Source: Sphingomonas oligoaromativorans
GTDB lineage: Bacteria > Pseudomonadota > Alphaproteobacteria > Sphingomonadales > Sphingomonadaceae
DNA length: 64,000 nt
Direction of reading: 5' to 3'
Assembly: GCF_011762195.1 (NCBI RefSeq)
Contig: NZ_JAASQK010000004.1
Coordinates: forward strand, 186,001-250,000
The position numbers and the translations under genes were made by a program. This document shows, piece by piece, positions 1 through 9,078 of the stretch; within the stretch, counting starts at the first letter, position 1; each line of letters opens with the position of its first letter. Below the pieces are notes generated by a model. That model did no database searches and was not told the DNA's origin. It was given only the letters and a program-made list of their open reading frames with translations.

Positions 1-45
1 GGGGCGGCCTGCCTGTCGGTTATGAGCGGAAGAGGAGGAGCCTTC

Positions 46-405
46 ATGGTCGACAAGCATTCGCCTCGCCGCACAGACAGGGACGAGCATGGCGGGCTCG
101 GCGATGTCCGGGAAGCGCTGGACGCGGACAGTCATGGCACGCTCAAGGCCGATCCCTCGAACGAGGACGCCAAGCTCGACATCGGCCTCGACGAGAGCTT
201 CCCGACGTCGGACACGCCTTCGCAGGTCCATGCCGGATCGAGCGAGCCCGCCCCCTCATCGGGCTATGACGAGGCTTCGGAACAGGCGATCCTCAGGCGG
301 CGGGCACGGATGCAGTCTCTTGTAGGCGGCCTCCCGTGGATCGGGGCGGGCATCGCGGCGCTTGCGGCCGGCGTGTTCGCTACGAGGTGGGTGCGTCGCG
401 GCTGA
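46..405 (+). CDS. small hypothetical protein with C-terminal membrane anchor
   Basis: A 119-residue protein of unknown function. The first ~90 residues are hydrophilic and acidic, with a SFPTSDTPS stretch resembling the ESFPASDPP motif of many short alphaproteobacterial proteins. Near the C-terminus a single hydrophobic helix (WIGAGIAALAAGVFA) is followed by RWVRRG, which fits a tail-anchored inner-membrane protein with basic residues in the cytoplasm. The start at 46 is preferred over an in-frame ATG at 22 because a purine-rich Shine-Dalgarno (AGAGGAGGAG) lies just before it. The 3' end overlaps the 3' end of cobF on the other strand by 26 bases. Confidence 0.6.
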   Translation: MVDKHSPRRTDRDEHGGLGDVREALDADSHGTLKADPSNEDAKLDIGLDESFPTSDTPSQVHAGSSEPAPSSGYDEASEQAILRRRARMQSLVGGLPWIGAGIAALAAGVFATRWVRRG

Positions 406-1150
406 TGGCGGCTCGCTCCCGGCGGAGCAGGTAGGTGTCCATGATCCAGCCGTGCGCCTGCCGAAGCTCGGCCCGGCGCGCCATGATCTCGGGGCCTGCC
501 GTGGCGAGCGGTCCCCGGATCAGCACTTGTTGCGGCATGGCGAGATAGGCGCCCCACCAGATGGACATCCCGTCGGCCGCGAGGCCCTGAAAGGCACAGC
601 CTCCGTCCAGCATCACCACGACGCTGTCCGCTTCGTCCGGCCAGCCCCGTTCGCGGAGTTGCCGCCCCGTGGTGATGAGCACCGGCCGGGCCAGTTCGTT
701 GAGGCAGATGCCATGGGCGGCGGTCAGTGCCTGAATGCTGGTGATGCCCGGTACGACGTGGATTGCGACGGAGCCTAGCCGGGCCGCGATGCGCAGGCTG
801 CTGTCGTAGAGCGAGGGATCGCCCCAGACGAGCAGGGCGACCGATCCTCCATCGGGCAGATGCCGCCCGATCTCCCGCATCCAGATCGCGGCGATGGCGT
901 CGTGCCAGGCGTCCACGGCGTCGAGATAGGGGAGCGTCGCGGCGCGTTCGGGCATGTCGAACTCCGCCACATGGGTCGGGCCGGTCAGTATCTCGGCGCA
1001 GATCGTCCGGCGCAGGTCGAGCAGGTCCGATTTCGCATCTCCCTTGCGGGGGAGCAGGATGAGGTCGGCCGCATTCATCGCCTTGATCGCGGCGAGCGTG
1101 AGATGATCGGGATGGCCCGTGCCGATGCCGATGAGCGCAAGCCGGATCAT
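380..1150 (-). CDS. cobF: precorrin-6A synthase (deacetylating) CobF
   Basis: S-adenosylmethionine-dependent methyltransferase of aerobic cobalamin synthesis. It methylates C1 of the corrin precursor with loss of acetate, giving precorrin-6A. The 256-residue product starts with the tetrapyrrole methylase loop ([19 protein letters not shown]) and carries the CobF-typical block KGDAKSDLLDLRRTIC near residues 38-53. A second glycine-rich SAM contact (VPGITSIQALTAAHG) is near residue 135. It is the last gene of the minus-strand cob block and its start overlaps the end of cobB by 4 bases, so translation is probably coupled. CobF marks the oxygen-dependent route. Confidence 0.93.
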   Translation of the reverse strand: MIRLALIGIGTGHPDHLTLAAIKAMNAADLILLPRKGDAKSDLLDLRRTICAEILTGPTHVAEFDMPERAATLPYLDAVDAWHDAIAAIWMREIGRHLPDGGSVALLVWGDPSLYDSSLRIAARLGSVAIHVVPGITSIQALTAAHGICLNELARPVLITTGRQLRERGWPDEADSVVVMLDGGCAFQGLAADGMSIWWGAYLAMPQQVLIRGPLATAGPEIMARRAELRQAHGWIMDTYLLRRERAAISRDAPTS

Positions 1151-2457
1151 GCCGGGGCTCCCCCCGTCGCAACGAGGTGGAAGAATGTGCCGGTGACGTG
1201 GCCTCGCCGGGAGCCGCCGGCGGAGACGGCCTGGCCTTCCGCGTCGGTGACGTCGGCAAGGGGTTCGTCGGGCTGCTCGATGATGCCGGCGTAGCGAAAC
1301 TCGTGCCCGCGCAGCACGGTGCCGGCGGCGATCGCGCCGACCGGGGTATGGAGGCGCGCTCTCCTGTAGCCGAGATGGAGGCGCCGTTCCGCATGGCTGG
1401 AGACGAGGCCCAGCAGCCCCGCCATCCTATGGCTTTCACCCTGCGCATCGATGAGCGCGGCACCGAGCACCATATAACCGCCGCACTCGCCATGGACCGG
1501 CTTGCGCATGGCATGATCGCGCAGCCCCGTCAGGAAGCGCACCGCGGCGGCGATGCGGCCGGCATGAAGCTCGGGATAGCCGCCGGGCAGCCAGACGATA
1601 TCCGCATCGCGAGCCGGCGCCTCGTCGGCCAGCGGGGAGAAGGGCAGGATCTCCGCTCCCGCCGCGCGCCAGCCTTCCAGCAGATGGGCATAAACGAAGG
1701 AGAAGGCGACGTCCTGCGCCAGCGCGATCCGCTGTCCGGGCGGCGTGCAGTGAAGCGGCGGCGCTTCCGTGCATTCGGCCTGCGTGAGGGCCTGGACGGC
1801 GGGCAGATCGACATGGGCGGTCACGATATCCGCGAGCCGATCGAGCCACTGGCCGAGATCGGGATGCTCGGCGGCCTGCACCAACCCGAGATGCCGCTCC
1901 GGCAACCGGATGTCGGGCAGGCGGGGAATGGCGCCCAGCACGGCGATGCCCGTCTGCTCCATCGCGCCCCGGATCAGGCGCTCGTGCCGTTCGCTTGCGA
2001 CCCGATTGAGGATGACGCCCGCGACATGGACGTCCGGGCGGAAGCCCCGCAGGCCCTGCGCGACGGCGGCGGCGGACTGGCTCTGGCCGGAGACGTCCAT
2101 CACCAGCAGCATCGGCCAGCCGAGTTGCGCGGCGATGTCGGCGGTTGCGCCATGGCCCGTCTCGCCGGGCGCCGCCGCGCCGTCGAACAGGCCCATGGCG
2201 CCCTCCGCGATCGCGAAATCCGCTCCGCCCGCCTGTCCGGCGATCGCATCGAGGAGAGGGGCTCCCATCGCCCATCCATCGAGATTGAAGGCTAGGCGCC
2301 CGCAGGCGGCGGCGTGGAAGGCGGTGTCGATATAGTCGGGGCCGGTCTTGAAGGGCTGTACCCGGAGCCCGGCCCGCGTGAAGGCGCGCATCAGCCCGAG
2401 CGATAGCATCGTCTTGCCGGAGCCCGATCGCGGCGCGGCGATGACCAGCCCGGTCAT
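1147..2457 (-). CDS. cobB: hydrogenobyrinic acid / cobyrinate a,c-diamide synthase CobB
   Basis: Glutamine- and ATP-dependent amidase that converts the a and c carboxylates of hydrogenobyrinic acid to amides. In 436 residues the N-terminal dethiobiotin-synthase-like ATPase domain shows a P-loop ([10 protein letters not shown], residues 8-17) and the [14 protein letters not shown] motif. The C-terminal class I glutamine amidotransferase domain carries the nucleophile in [10 protein letters not shown] (Cys325). Because CobF and CobG mark the aerobic pathway, the substrate should be metal-free hydrogenobyrinic acid. The gene overlaps cobM upstream and cobF downstream by 4 bases each. Confidence 0.94.
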   Translation of the reverse strand: MTGLVIAAPRSGSGKTMLSLGLMRAFTRAGLRVQPFKTGPDYIDTAFHAAACGRLAFNLDGWAMGAPLLDAIAGQAGGADFAIAEGAMGLFDGAAAPGETGHGATADIAAQLGWPMLLVMDVSGQSQSAAAVAQGLRGFRPDVHVAGVILNRVASERHERLIRGAMEQTGIAVLGAIPRLPDIRLPERHLGLVQAAEHPDLGQWLDRLADIVTAHVDLPAVQALTQAECTEAPPLHCTPPGQRIALAQDVAFSFVYAHLLEGWRAAGAEILPFSPLADEAPARDADIVWLPGGYPELHAGRIAAAVRFLTGLRDHAMRKPVHGECGGYMVLGAALIDAQGESHRMAGLLGLVSSHAERRLHLGYRRARLHTPVGAIAAGTVLRGHEFRYAGIIEQPDEPLADVTDAEGQAVSAGGSRRGHVTGTFFHLVATGGAPA

Positions 2458-3245
2458 TCCCCCGATCCGGCGAAGCGCGAGTCCGCCGTCGCCGGGCGGA
2501 AACGGCGGTCATAGCCGGGGGCGTAGAGGCTGCTCTCGGCGAACCCCTCCGCATCGAGCGCCGGGCCGATCAGGATCAGCGCCGTGCGTTCCGGCGCGCC
2601 GGCCCCGGCGCAGGCGGCCTCCATCGTGCCGAGCGTGGCGCGGATGATCCGCTCGTCCGGCCAACTCGCGCGCCACACGATCGCGACGGGGCATTCCGCG
2701 CCATAGGCGGGCAGGAGATCGCGGGCCACCTGCGCCAGATTGTGAATCGAGAGATGGATGGCGAGCGTCGCGCCGGTTGCGCCGAAGGCGGCCAGCGTCT
2801 CTCGTGGCGGCATGGTGCTGGCGCGTCCGGGGGTGCGGGTGAGGATGACGGACTGCGCCAGCTCGGGCAGCGTCAGCTCGACGCCGAGCGTCGCGGCGGC
2901 GGCCGCGAAGGAGGGGACGCCCGGCGTCACCGTGAAGGCGATCCCCTCCGCGCGAAGACGCCGGATCTGCTCGCCCATCGCGGACCAGACCGAAAGATCG
3001 CCCGAATGGAGCCGCGCGACATCCTGTCCGGCGTCATCGGCCTCGCGGCAGAGCGCGATGATGTCATTGAGCGTGAGCGGGGCGGTGTTCACGATATGCG
3101 CGCCGGGCGGGCAATGGCCGAGCACCGCCTCGGGCACCAGCGACCCCGCATAGAGGCAGACGGGGCATCGTGCGATCAGGTCTCGGCCGCGCAGCGTCAG
3201 CAGGTCGGGCGCGCCGGGGCCGGCGCCGATGAAGTGGACGGTCAT
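2454..3245 (-). CDS. cobM: precorrin-4 C11-methyltransferase CobM
   Basis: SAM-dependent methylation of precorrin-4 at C11 to give precorrin-5. The 263-residue product opens with [20 protein letters not shown], the standard tetrapyrrole methylase start. It continues with [13 protein letters not shown] and [15 protein letters not shown], both characteristic of the CobM/CbiF subfamily. An in-frame ATG nine codons upstream exists, but the start at 3245 matches the family N-terminus and gives a 4-base overlap with cobE, like other junctions in this block. Cytoplasmic enzyme. Confidence 0.93.
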   Translation of the reverse strand: MTVHFIGAGPGAPDLLTLRGRDLIARCPVCLYAGSLVPEAVLGHCPPGAHIVNTAPLTLNDIIALCREADDAGQDVARLHSGDLSVWSAMGEQIRRLRAEGIAFTVTPGVPSFAAAAATLGVELTLPELAQSVILTRTPGRASTMPPRETLAAFGATGATLAIHLSIHNLAQVARDLLPAYGAECPVAIVWRASWPDERIIRATLGTMEAACAGAGAPERTALILIGPALDAEGFAESSLYAPGYDRRFRPATADSRFAGSGE

Positions 3246-3622
3246 GCGGGAAGTCCTTCGGCAAGCGCGCATGTCGCCAGGCGATCCGGCGAGATGTGGC
3301 GGGAGGAGAGGAGACGGGCGCCGGAACCGGCCGCCACGAGCGCGGACGCTTCGGCGACGCTGCCGGTGCTATGGGCGGTGAGACTGCGGAGGGAGCGGGT
3401 GGGCGTCGCCACGCCGGCGAGCGCTTCGGGCTCCAGCGGGATGAAGGGGAGGCCCAGCGCTTCGGCCAGCAGGATGAGAAGCGGGGCTTTCGAGCGCGGG
3501 CCGGCCAGCGCGTCGATGGCCCCTGCCTGTGCCGATGCCACCGCCAGCGCCGTGCGCAGGGAAGCGATGTCCGCGCCCGAGCGATAGCCGAAGCCGGCAA
3601 CGATCACAGCGTCACGCTCCAT
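3242..3622 (-). CDS. cobE: cobalamin biosynthesis protein CobE (CbiG C-terminal-like)
   Basis: A 126-residue protein matching the CobE family, which corresponds to the C-terminal domain of CbiG. It begins [17 protein letters not shown] and contains [14 protein letters not shown] and the conserved tail [18 protein letters not shown]. In the aerobic pathway the exact role of CobE is not firmly settled; binding of cobalamin intermediates has been proposed. It lies between cobL and cobM and overlaps both (19 and 4 bases). Its start lies inside the end of cobL, so independent initiation would need a site within cobL. Confidence 0.85.
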   Translation of the reverse strand: MERDAVIVAGFGYRSGADIASLRTALAVASAQAGAIDALAGPRSKAPLLILLAEALGLPFIPLEPEALAGVATPTRSLRSLTAHSTGSVAEASALVAAGSGARLLSSRHISPDRLATCALAEGLPA

Positions 3623-4806
3623 TGCGTGATGGGATAGGAGGATCGCCATCCGCGCTTCGCCCCGAGCGGGCTCGCGGTGGCCAGTTCGATGCGCAGCAAT
3701 TCTCCGCCTTTGCGGGCGTGCCACGACGCCAGCAACGCTTCGGATTCCAGCGTGACGGCGTTGGCCACCAGCCGCGTTCCAGACATCGTTCGGAGCGCTT
3801 CGAGCAACGGCTCGCCGAGACCGCCGCCGATGAAGATCGCATCCGGCTTCGGAAGGTCCGCGAGGCCATCCGGCGCGCGCGCTTCGATCACCCGGAGCCG
3901 GTCGACCCCCAGCCGCGCCGCATTGGCGCGCGCGCGGGCGGCGCGGACGGGATCGGCCTCGATGCCGATCGCCTGCGTCGAGGAATAAGCGAGCAGCCAT
4001 TCGATCGCGACCGATCCCGATCCGGTGCCGATGTCCCACAGCATCTCGCCCGGTCGTGGCGCGAGAGCGGAGAGCGTCAGCGCGCGGATCGGGCGTTTGG
4101 ATATCTGCTGGTCATGCTCGAACCAGTCGTCGGCCAGCCCCGAAGCGCGCGGCATCACCCGGCCTTCGCCCGCGAAGGCGATGCCGACCGCGACGGGATG
4201 GGCGATATCGTCGAACGCCAGCATTTTGGCTGTCGCGGCACGCACCCGTTCGCGAGGGCCGCCGAGCGCCTCCATCACATGGAGTTCCGATGCGCCGAAG
4301 CCTTGCTCGACGAGATAATCGGAGAGCGCGGCCACCGCCGCACCGTCCCTCACCAGCACGATCGCGCGCCGTCCGGTGGCCATGCTCGGCCGCAGTCGCG
4401 CCAGAGGAGCGGCGTGGAGGCCATGGCATTCCGTCTCGGCAAGCGGCCAGCCGAGCCGCGCGGCGGCGAGCGCGAAGGTGGAGATGTTCGGATGGGCGAT
4501 CCATTCCCCCCGATCGAGATGACGCGTGAGGGTCGTGCCGGCCCCGAACCAGAAGGGGTCACCCGAAGCGAGCAGCACGGTGGGGTGCCCCCGCCGCGCC
4601 AGCAGGGCGGGAATGCCGTCCTCGAAAGGCGCTGGCCAAGGGTGAAGCCCGGCCCTAAGGGGCGGCAACAGGGCCAGATGGCGGGGGGCTCCGGTGACGA
4701 ACGCGGCTTGTTCCAGCGCTTCACGCGCCGCGCGGGAGAGGCCATCCATGCCGTCCTCCCCGATGCCGACGATGGTGAGCCACGGGCCTTCAGGAGACAT
4801 GGACAT
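3604..4806 (-). CDS. cobL: precorrin-6Y C5,15-methyltransferase (decarboxylating) CobL
   Basis: Bifunctional methyltransferase that methylates C5 and C15 of precorrin-6Y and decarboxylates the acetate on ring C, giving precorrin-8X. About 400 residues, consistent with a full CobE/CbiE-CbiT fusion. The N-terminal half is a tetrapyrrole methylase (LTIVGIGEDGMDGLS, then LASGDPFWFGAG). The C-terminal half is a class I Rossmann methyltransferase (MLWDIGTGSGSVAIEWL). Start at 4806 is chosen because AGGA lies 8 bases upstream; an ATG at 4800 is the alternative. Either way the 5' end overlaps that of cobK on the opposite strand, an unusual head-to-head arrangement. Confidence 0.92.
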   Translation of the reverse strand: MSMSPEGPWLTIVGIGEDGMDGLSRAAREALEQAAFVTGAPRHLALLPPLRAGLHPWPAPFEDGIPALLARRGHPTVLLASGDPFWFGAGTTLTRHLDRGEWIAHPNISTFALAAARLGWPLAETECHGLHAAPLARLRPSMATGRRAIVLVRDGAAVAALSDYLVEQGFGASELHVMEALGGPRERVRAATAKMLAFDDIAHPVAVGIAFAGEGRVMPRASGLADDWFEHDQQISKRPIRALTLSALAPRPGEMLWDIGTGSGSVAIEWLLAYSSTQAIGIEADPVRAARARANAARLGVDRLRVIEARAPDGLADLPKPDAIFIGGGLGEPLLEALRTMSGTRLVANAVTLESEALLASWHARKGGELLRIELATASPLGAKRGWRSSYPITQWSVTL

Positions 4807-5554
4807 GCGCAACATCCTGATCCTGGGAGGAACCACCGAGGCCAGCGCGCTGGCCGCCGCCCTGGCGGAACGGGGCGAGCGTGCGCTGCTGAGCTATGCG
4901 GGGCGGATCGGGCGTCCGCGCGCGCAGCCGGTGCCGATCCGCGTCGGCGGCTTCGGCGGGGTGGCCGGGCTGGCGGATTTCCTGCGGCAGGAGCGGATCA
5001 CGCATCTCGTCGATGCGACCCACCCCTTCGCCGTGACGATGAGCGCCAACGTCGTCGCGGCGGCGCGGGAGGCGGGCGTGGGCCACATCCTCCTGACGCG
5101 CCCGGCATGGACGCCCGTCGCGGGCGATCGCTGGAGGTCCGTGCCCGACATCGCTGCCGCCGTCGCCGCGCTTGCGGGGCCGCCGCGTCGCGTGATGCTC
5201 GCGCTGGGGCGGATGCACGTCGAGGCCTTCGCCGCCCGGCCGCAGCATCATTATCTGCTGCGCTTCGTCGATGAGCCGGACGTCCCGCCGGCCTTGCCGC
5301 GTCACAGCCTCGTCATCGATCGGGGGCCGTTCAGCGTCGAGGGCGATCTTCGCCTGATGCGTGAGCAGGCGATCGATCTGCTGCTCTGCAAGAATGCGGG
5401 CGGCGGCGGGGCGGAAGCGAAGCTGATCGCGGCACGCAGGCTCGGCCTGCCGGTGCTGTTGATCGATCGCCCGTCGATGCCCGCGGCACGGATCGTCCAC
5501 AAGGTCGACGCGGTGCTCGACTGGCTGGATCATCCGGCCGACCTCGGCGTGTAG
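4805..5554 (+). CDS. cobK: precorrin-6A reductase CobK, inverted within the cob block
   Basis: NADPH-dependent reductase of precorrin-6A to precorrin-6Y. The 249-residue protein opens MRNILILGGTTEASALAAAL, the family start, and has the typical LVDATHPFAVTMSANV block and LLCKNAGGGGAEAKL near the C-terminus. The start at 4805 is favoured over ATG 4799 because CAGGAG lies 8 bases upstream of it. It is the only cob gene here on the plus strand. Its 5' end overlaps the start of cobL by about 2 bases and its 3' end overlaps cobJ by 25 bases, so it cannot share a transcript with its pathway partners and needs its own promoter, which would lie within cobL. Confidence 0.93.
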   Translation: MRNILILGGTTEASALAAALAERGERALLSYAGRIGRPRAQPVPIRVGGFGGVAGLADFLRQERITHLVDATHPFAVTMSANVVAAAREAGVGHILLTRPAWTPVAGDRWRSVPDIAAAVAALAGPPRRVMLALGRMHVEAFAARPQHHYLLRFVDEPDVPPALPRHSLVIDRGPFSVEGDLRLMREQAIDLLLCKNAGGGGAEAKLIAARRLGLPVLLIDRPSMPAARIVHKVDAVLDWLDHPADLGV

Positions 5555-6279
5555 AGGATCGGCGCTCCGGGCCGCGCGATCAGACGCGTGCGGCTGGAGC
5601 CGACGATCACCATCGTCCGCATGTCCGCCATATCGGGCATGGCCTCACCCAGCGTCACGATGCGCAGCGCCTCCTCCGGCGTCGAGACGGCGCGCGCGAA
5701 GAGGATGAGGCGCGCATCCCCGCACTCCTCGCGCAGCACCGCGAGGGCGCGGGCGAACCCCTCCGGCCGGGCGCGGGAGCGCGGGTTGTAGAAAGCCATC
5801 GCGAAATCCGCCTGTGCCGCCAGCCTCAGGCGCCGCTCGATCAGCGGCCAGGGCTTCAGATTGTCGGAAAGGTTGATCGCGCAAAAATCATGCCCCAGCG
5901 GCGCGCCGGCTCGCGCGGCGGCGGCGAGCATCGCGGTGATCCCCGGCAGCACGCGGATGTTGAGCGTGCGCCAATGGTCGGGGCCGGCCTCCAGAGCCTC
6001 GAACAGGGCGGATGCCATGGCGAACACCCCCGGATCGCCCGAAGATACCACCGCCACACGCCGCCCCTCCGCCGCGAGCCCGAGCGCGAAGGCCGCGCGC
6101 TCCAGCTCCACGCGATTGTCCGAAGCGTGGAGCGTCAGCCCCTCGCGCGGCGTGATCCGCGCCACATAGGGGCCATAGCCGACGATGTCGGTCGCCTCCG
6201 CCAGCGTGGCGGAAACCTCAGGTGTGATCAGTGCCTCGCCACCGGGGCCGAGCCCCGTGACCGCGACCCAGCCGCTCAT
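5530..6279 (-). CDS. cobJ: precorrin-3B C17-methyltransferase CobJ
   Basis: Catalyses methylation at C17 with ring contraction, the defining step that makes the corrin macrocycle. The 249 residues include VAVTGLGPGGEALITPE at the N-terminus, VVSSGDPGVFAMAS in the middle and LPGITAMLAAAARAGAPLGHDFCAINLSD, all typical for CobJ/CbiH. The FYNPRSRARP segment is also diagnostic. The start overlaps the cobI stop by 4 bases. The 3' end overlaps the 3' end of cobK on the other strand, which separates cobJ from the next minus-strand gene, cobL, by about 720 bases. Confidence 0.94.
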   Translation of the reverse strand: MSGWVAVTGLGPGGEALITPEVSATLAEATDIVGYGPYVARITPREGLTLHASDNRVELERAAFALGLAAEGRRVAVVSSGDPGVFAMASALFEALEAGPDHWRTLNIRVLPGITAMLAAAARAGAPLGHDFCAINLSDNLKPWPLIERRLRLAAQADFAMAFYNPRSRARPEGFARALAVLREECGDARLILFARAVSTPEEALRIVTLGEAMPDMADMRTMVIVGSSRTRLIARPGAPILYTPRSAG

Positions 6280-7001
6280 GGCCGTCGCCCCTGTCCGTGG
6301 ATCAGCAGGATCGAGAAATAGGCGGCGACTTCATCCGCTTCCGCGAGCTGCGTGACGCGCTGCTCCGCCATTGTGGCATATTCCACGAGCCAGGCGGCAT
6401 CCTGCTTCCCCGCCGCCTCCACCGCACGGCGGAGCTTGGCGAGATTGCGGCCGATCTTCATCACCGCCAGCGCGTCGGTGTCGCGGATGCGGCGGGCGAG
6501 TTCCTGTTCGGGCAACGTCGCCATGAGGACGGTCAGCACGTCGTCGCCCCAACTGATCGGGGTGCCGCTCGCCGTCCAGGCGCCGGACAGGCCGGTGATC
6601 CCCGGCACGATCTTGACCGGCGCCAATCCCGACACCCGGCTGTGGAGGTGCATGAAGGAGCCGTAGAAGAAGGGATCGCCCTCGCACAGCACGACGACAT
6701 CCTCACCGGAAGCCGCCAGGGTGGCGAGGTGGGCCGTGCAGTCTTCGTAAAAGGCGGAGAGCAGGGCGATATAGCGTGGATCGGAGAAAGGGATTTCGGT
6801 CGTCACCGGATAGTCCATCGCGAACTCGACGGCGTCCGGGTGGAGCATCCCCTCGACGATCCGGCGGGCATGGCCCTGTCGCCCGGCCTTGCGGAAATAG
6901 GCGATGTGCCGCGTCGCCCGGACGAGGCGATCGGCGCGGACGCTCATGAGATCCTGCGCGCCCGGCCCCAGCCCGACGCCGTGGATGGTGCCCATGCTCA
7001 T
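6276..7001 (-). CDS. cobI: precorrin-2 C20-methyltransferase CobI
   Basis: First dedicated methylation of the cobalamin branch, precorrin-2 to precorrin-3A. The 241-residue product shows MGTIHGVGLGPGAQDLMSVRADRL, then AYFRKAGRQGHARRIVEG and VVLCEGDPFFYGSFMHLH, all standard CobI features. The reading frame stays open further upstream, but the start at 7001 gives the family N-terminus and an ATGA overlap with the cobH stop. A second ATG two codons later (6995) is possible. Precorrin-2 must come from a uroporphyrinogen-III methyltransferase encoded outside this window. Confidence 0.93.
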   Translation of the reverse strand: MSMGTIHGVGLGPGAQDLMSVRADRLVRATRHIAYFRKAGRQGHARRIVEGMLHPDAVEFAMDYPVTTEIPFSDPRYIALLSAFYEDCTAHLATLAASGEDVVVLCEGDPFFYGSFMHLHSRVSGLAPVKIVPGITGLSGAWTASGTPISWGDDVLTVLMATLPEQELARRIRDTDALAVMKIGRNLAKLRRAVEAAGKQDAAWLVEYATMAEQRVTQLAEADEVAAYFSILLIHGQGRRP

Positions 7002-7627
7002 TCGAGGGGGCTCGCCAGGGCGTTGACGGCGGCGACGGTGATCGCGCTTCCGCCGAGCCGTCCGGCGACGATGCAGCTCGGGGCGGGGAGCGCCTCCCAC
7101 AGCGCATCTTTGGATTCCGCCGCGCCGACGAAGCCCACCGGGCAGCCGATGATCGCCGCCGGGCGTGGGCAGGCTGGGTCTTCCAGCATGGTGAGCAGAT
7201 GGAACAGCGCGGTCGGCGCATTGCCGATGGCGACCAGCGCACCTTCCAGATGCGGCCGCCACAGCTCGACGGCGGCGGCCGAGCGCGTGGTGCCGAGGGT
7301 GCGCGACAGTTCGGGCACCGCCGGGTCGTTCAGCGTGCAGAGGATCGGATTGGCGGCGGGCAGGCGCGCGCGGGTGATGCCTTCGGACACCATGCGCGCA
7401 TCGCACAGGATCGGCGCGCCGCCTTCCAGCGCCGCGATCGCAGCCTCCGCGAAGCCGGGTGAAAAGCGGATATGCGCCGCCAGTTCCACCATGCCGGCGG
7501 CGTGGATCATGCGGACGGCGACGCGCTCTTCCGCGCCCGCGAAGCCGCCGAGATCGGCCTCCGCGCGGATGGTGCGGAACGACTGGCGATAGATGGCGGC
7601 CCCGTCGGTTTCATAGGCATAGGGCAT
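6998..7627 (-). CDS. cobH: precorrin-8X methylmutase CobH
   Basis: Moves the C11 methyl group to C12, converting precorrin-8X to hydrogenobyrinic acid. The 209 residues contain RMIHAAGMVELAAHIRFSPG with the conserved catalytic histidine near residue 42, then LCDARMVSEGI and IIGCPVGFVGAAESK, which are hallmarks of CobH/CbiC. The start at 7627 shares one base with the cobG stop (TGATG). The frame extends far upstream through cobG without a stop, but that part has no family similarity and is discarded. Confidence 0.94.
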   Translation of the reverse strand: MPYAYETDGAAIYRQSFRTIRAEADLGGFAGAEERVAVRMIHAAGMVELAAHIRFSPGFAEAAIAALEGGAPILCDARMVSEGITRARLPAANPILCTLNDPAVPELSRTLGTTRSAAAVELWRPHLEGALVAIGNAPTALFHLLTMLEDPACPRPAAIIGCPVGFVGAAESKDALWEALPAPSCIVAGRLGGSAITVAAVNALASPLE

Positions 7628-8814
7628 CAGGAGGCTCCGAAGAGGGCGGATATCTGGTCGGGTGCGAGCCCTTCGCGGAGCGGCGGCGCTCCGGCGCGGG
7701 CCTGGCGTGCGAGGTCGAAGCGGCCGTGGCGCCCGGTGAGGACGACATCCGCCGCGCCGGGGCAGGCGCAGCCCTTGCCGCATCCCGAGACATGCAGATG
7801 GCCCTCGACATGCGGAGCCAGCCGGAGGGCGAGTGGCCGGGTGGCGACGGTCGCCTGCGGGCAGTCGGGGGAGCCGGGGCAGGCGTCCACCCGGAGCAGC
7901 GGATCGTCGGGATCGGCGAAGGGATGGGCGGCGGGACGGGCGCCCTCCAGGATCAGCCCGCGCCACGGCGTCAGGCGGATGGCCCGGACGTCGCTGTCCG
8001 ACAGGCAGGAAGCCAGTTCCCCAGCCTCGATCTGACCGAAAGATGCACCCCTGAAGAGGCCGTCTGCGGCACGGATCGTCTCGCCGCGCGAGCGGGGAGG
8101 CAGGGGCGCGACGGCCGTGCCCATGATCGGCGGGGGAGCGGCGTGGCGCGCCATGCGGCCGGAGATCGGCCCGCCGGTGGCGACGAACCAGCGCGCGAGC
8201 GCCACCAGCGCGTCGACCTCGGTGCCGGCCTCGACCGGAATGCCCTCTGCGCGCCCGTCGGCGCGCAGGATCAATCCGCCGTTGGCCCCCCGTTCGAACC
8301 GGAAATCCGCCGATGCGTTCGACAAGGCGGGTGCCACTCCCGCATCGATGGCGACGCCCATCTTCGCCGGAAGCCCCGGCACCTCGTCGATCCGTTCCAG
8401 CAGCGCGATCGCGATCCGGTGGGTGTCGTCGCCTTCCCGCCAGTCGGGGTTCAGCATGACATTCCGTCGGGCCTCGCGTTCCGGTGCCGGATCGACGAGG
8501 CTGGTCGCGACCAGCAGTTCGATCAGCGGTTGCCAGTTCGCTTCGGCCACGCCCCGGATCTGGAGCGCGGCGCGGTTGGTGAGATCGATCCGGCCATTGC
8601 CGTACCGTGTCACCGCATGATGCAGCGCCATCGCTTGCGCACGATCGAGCCGGCCGAGCGGGGGACGGATGCGGATCAGCCAGCCGTCGCCGGCCTCCAT
8701 CGGCCGCCACGCGGTGGGACACCAGCCGCGGATCAGATGACCGCCGATCCTCTGCGGGGGATGCTCGGATGGATCTCGCACGCCTTCGCCTTCCACACGT
8801 CGCCCGGCGGACAC
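7627..8814 (-). CDS. cobG: precorrin-3B synthase CobG (Fe-S monooxygenase)
   Basis: Oxygen-dependent enzyme that hydroxylates C20 of precorrin-3A and forms the gamma-lactone of precorrin-3B, which commits this organism to aerobic corrin synthesis. The 395-residue protein is related to sulfite/nitrite reductases. Cysteines that would bind a 4Fe-4S cluster are seen in VDACPGSPDCPQ (312, 318) and SGCGKGCACPG (345, 349, 351). The GTG start at 8814 is uncertain; in-frame GTG codons at residues 7 and 12 are alternatives, and an AAGG lies just before the latter. First gene after the cobalamin riboswitch. Confidence 0.9.
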   Translation of the reverse strand: MSAGRRVEGEGVRDPSEHPPQRIGGHLIRGWCPTAWRPMEAGDGWLIRIRPPLGRLDRAQAMALHHAVTRYGNGRIDLTNRAALQIRGVAEANWQPLIELLVATSLVDPAPEREARRNVMLNPDWREGDDTHRIAIALLERIDEVPGLPAKMGVAIDAGVAPALSNASADFRFERGANGGLILRADGRAEGIPVEAGTEVDALVALARWFVATGGPISGRMARHAAPPPIMGTAVAPLPPRSRGETIRAADGLFRGASFGQIEAGELASCLSDSDVRAIRLTPWRGLILEGARPAAHPFADPDDPLLRVDACPGSPDCPQATVATRPLALRLAPHVEGHLHVSGCGKGCACPGAADVVLTGRHGRFDLARQARAGAPPLREGLAPDQISALFGAS

Positions 8815-8894
8815 GCGGCCGACACCACGCGCCCTTGCGGCAAACCGTCGCTCATGCGGAAAACCGAGCCTCGATCTCTCCCTGGATCAAGGCG

Positions 8895-9078
8895 GAGCGA
8901 CCCTTGCGGCGGCAGGTCTCCTGGCTCACGGGTCGTCGCTCGATGCATACCTTCCCGGAGCAGGCTCCAGTGGCTGACCCGCCATGGCCGACGGGTCTCA
9001 TGCATCTCGCTCGCCGCTTACAGTTGCAGGGACAGCCATGGAGTTGGGCCGAAACCCGCACCATATTCCCTATTAAGC
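8895..9078 (-). promoter_or_regulatory. cobalamin riboswitch (B12 element)
   Basis: Read on the minus strand, this leader contains the conserved blocks of the adenosylcobalamin riboswitch in order: CTGCAACTGTAA-like core (plus positions about 9018-9030), GCCACTGG (8967-8974), GGGAAGG (8950-8956) and the B12 box AGCCAGGAGACCTGCC (8911-8926). About 95 bases separate the B12 box from the cobG start, enough for an expression platform. In this family ligand binding usually blocks translation or ends transcription, so the cob genes downstream should be repressed when cobalamin is plentiful. The element and its platform account for most of the 436-base gap between cobG and the ABC transporter gene. 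Confidence 0.93.
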
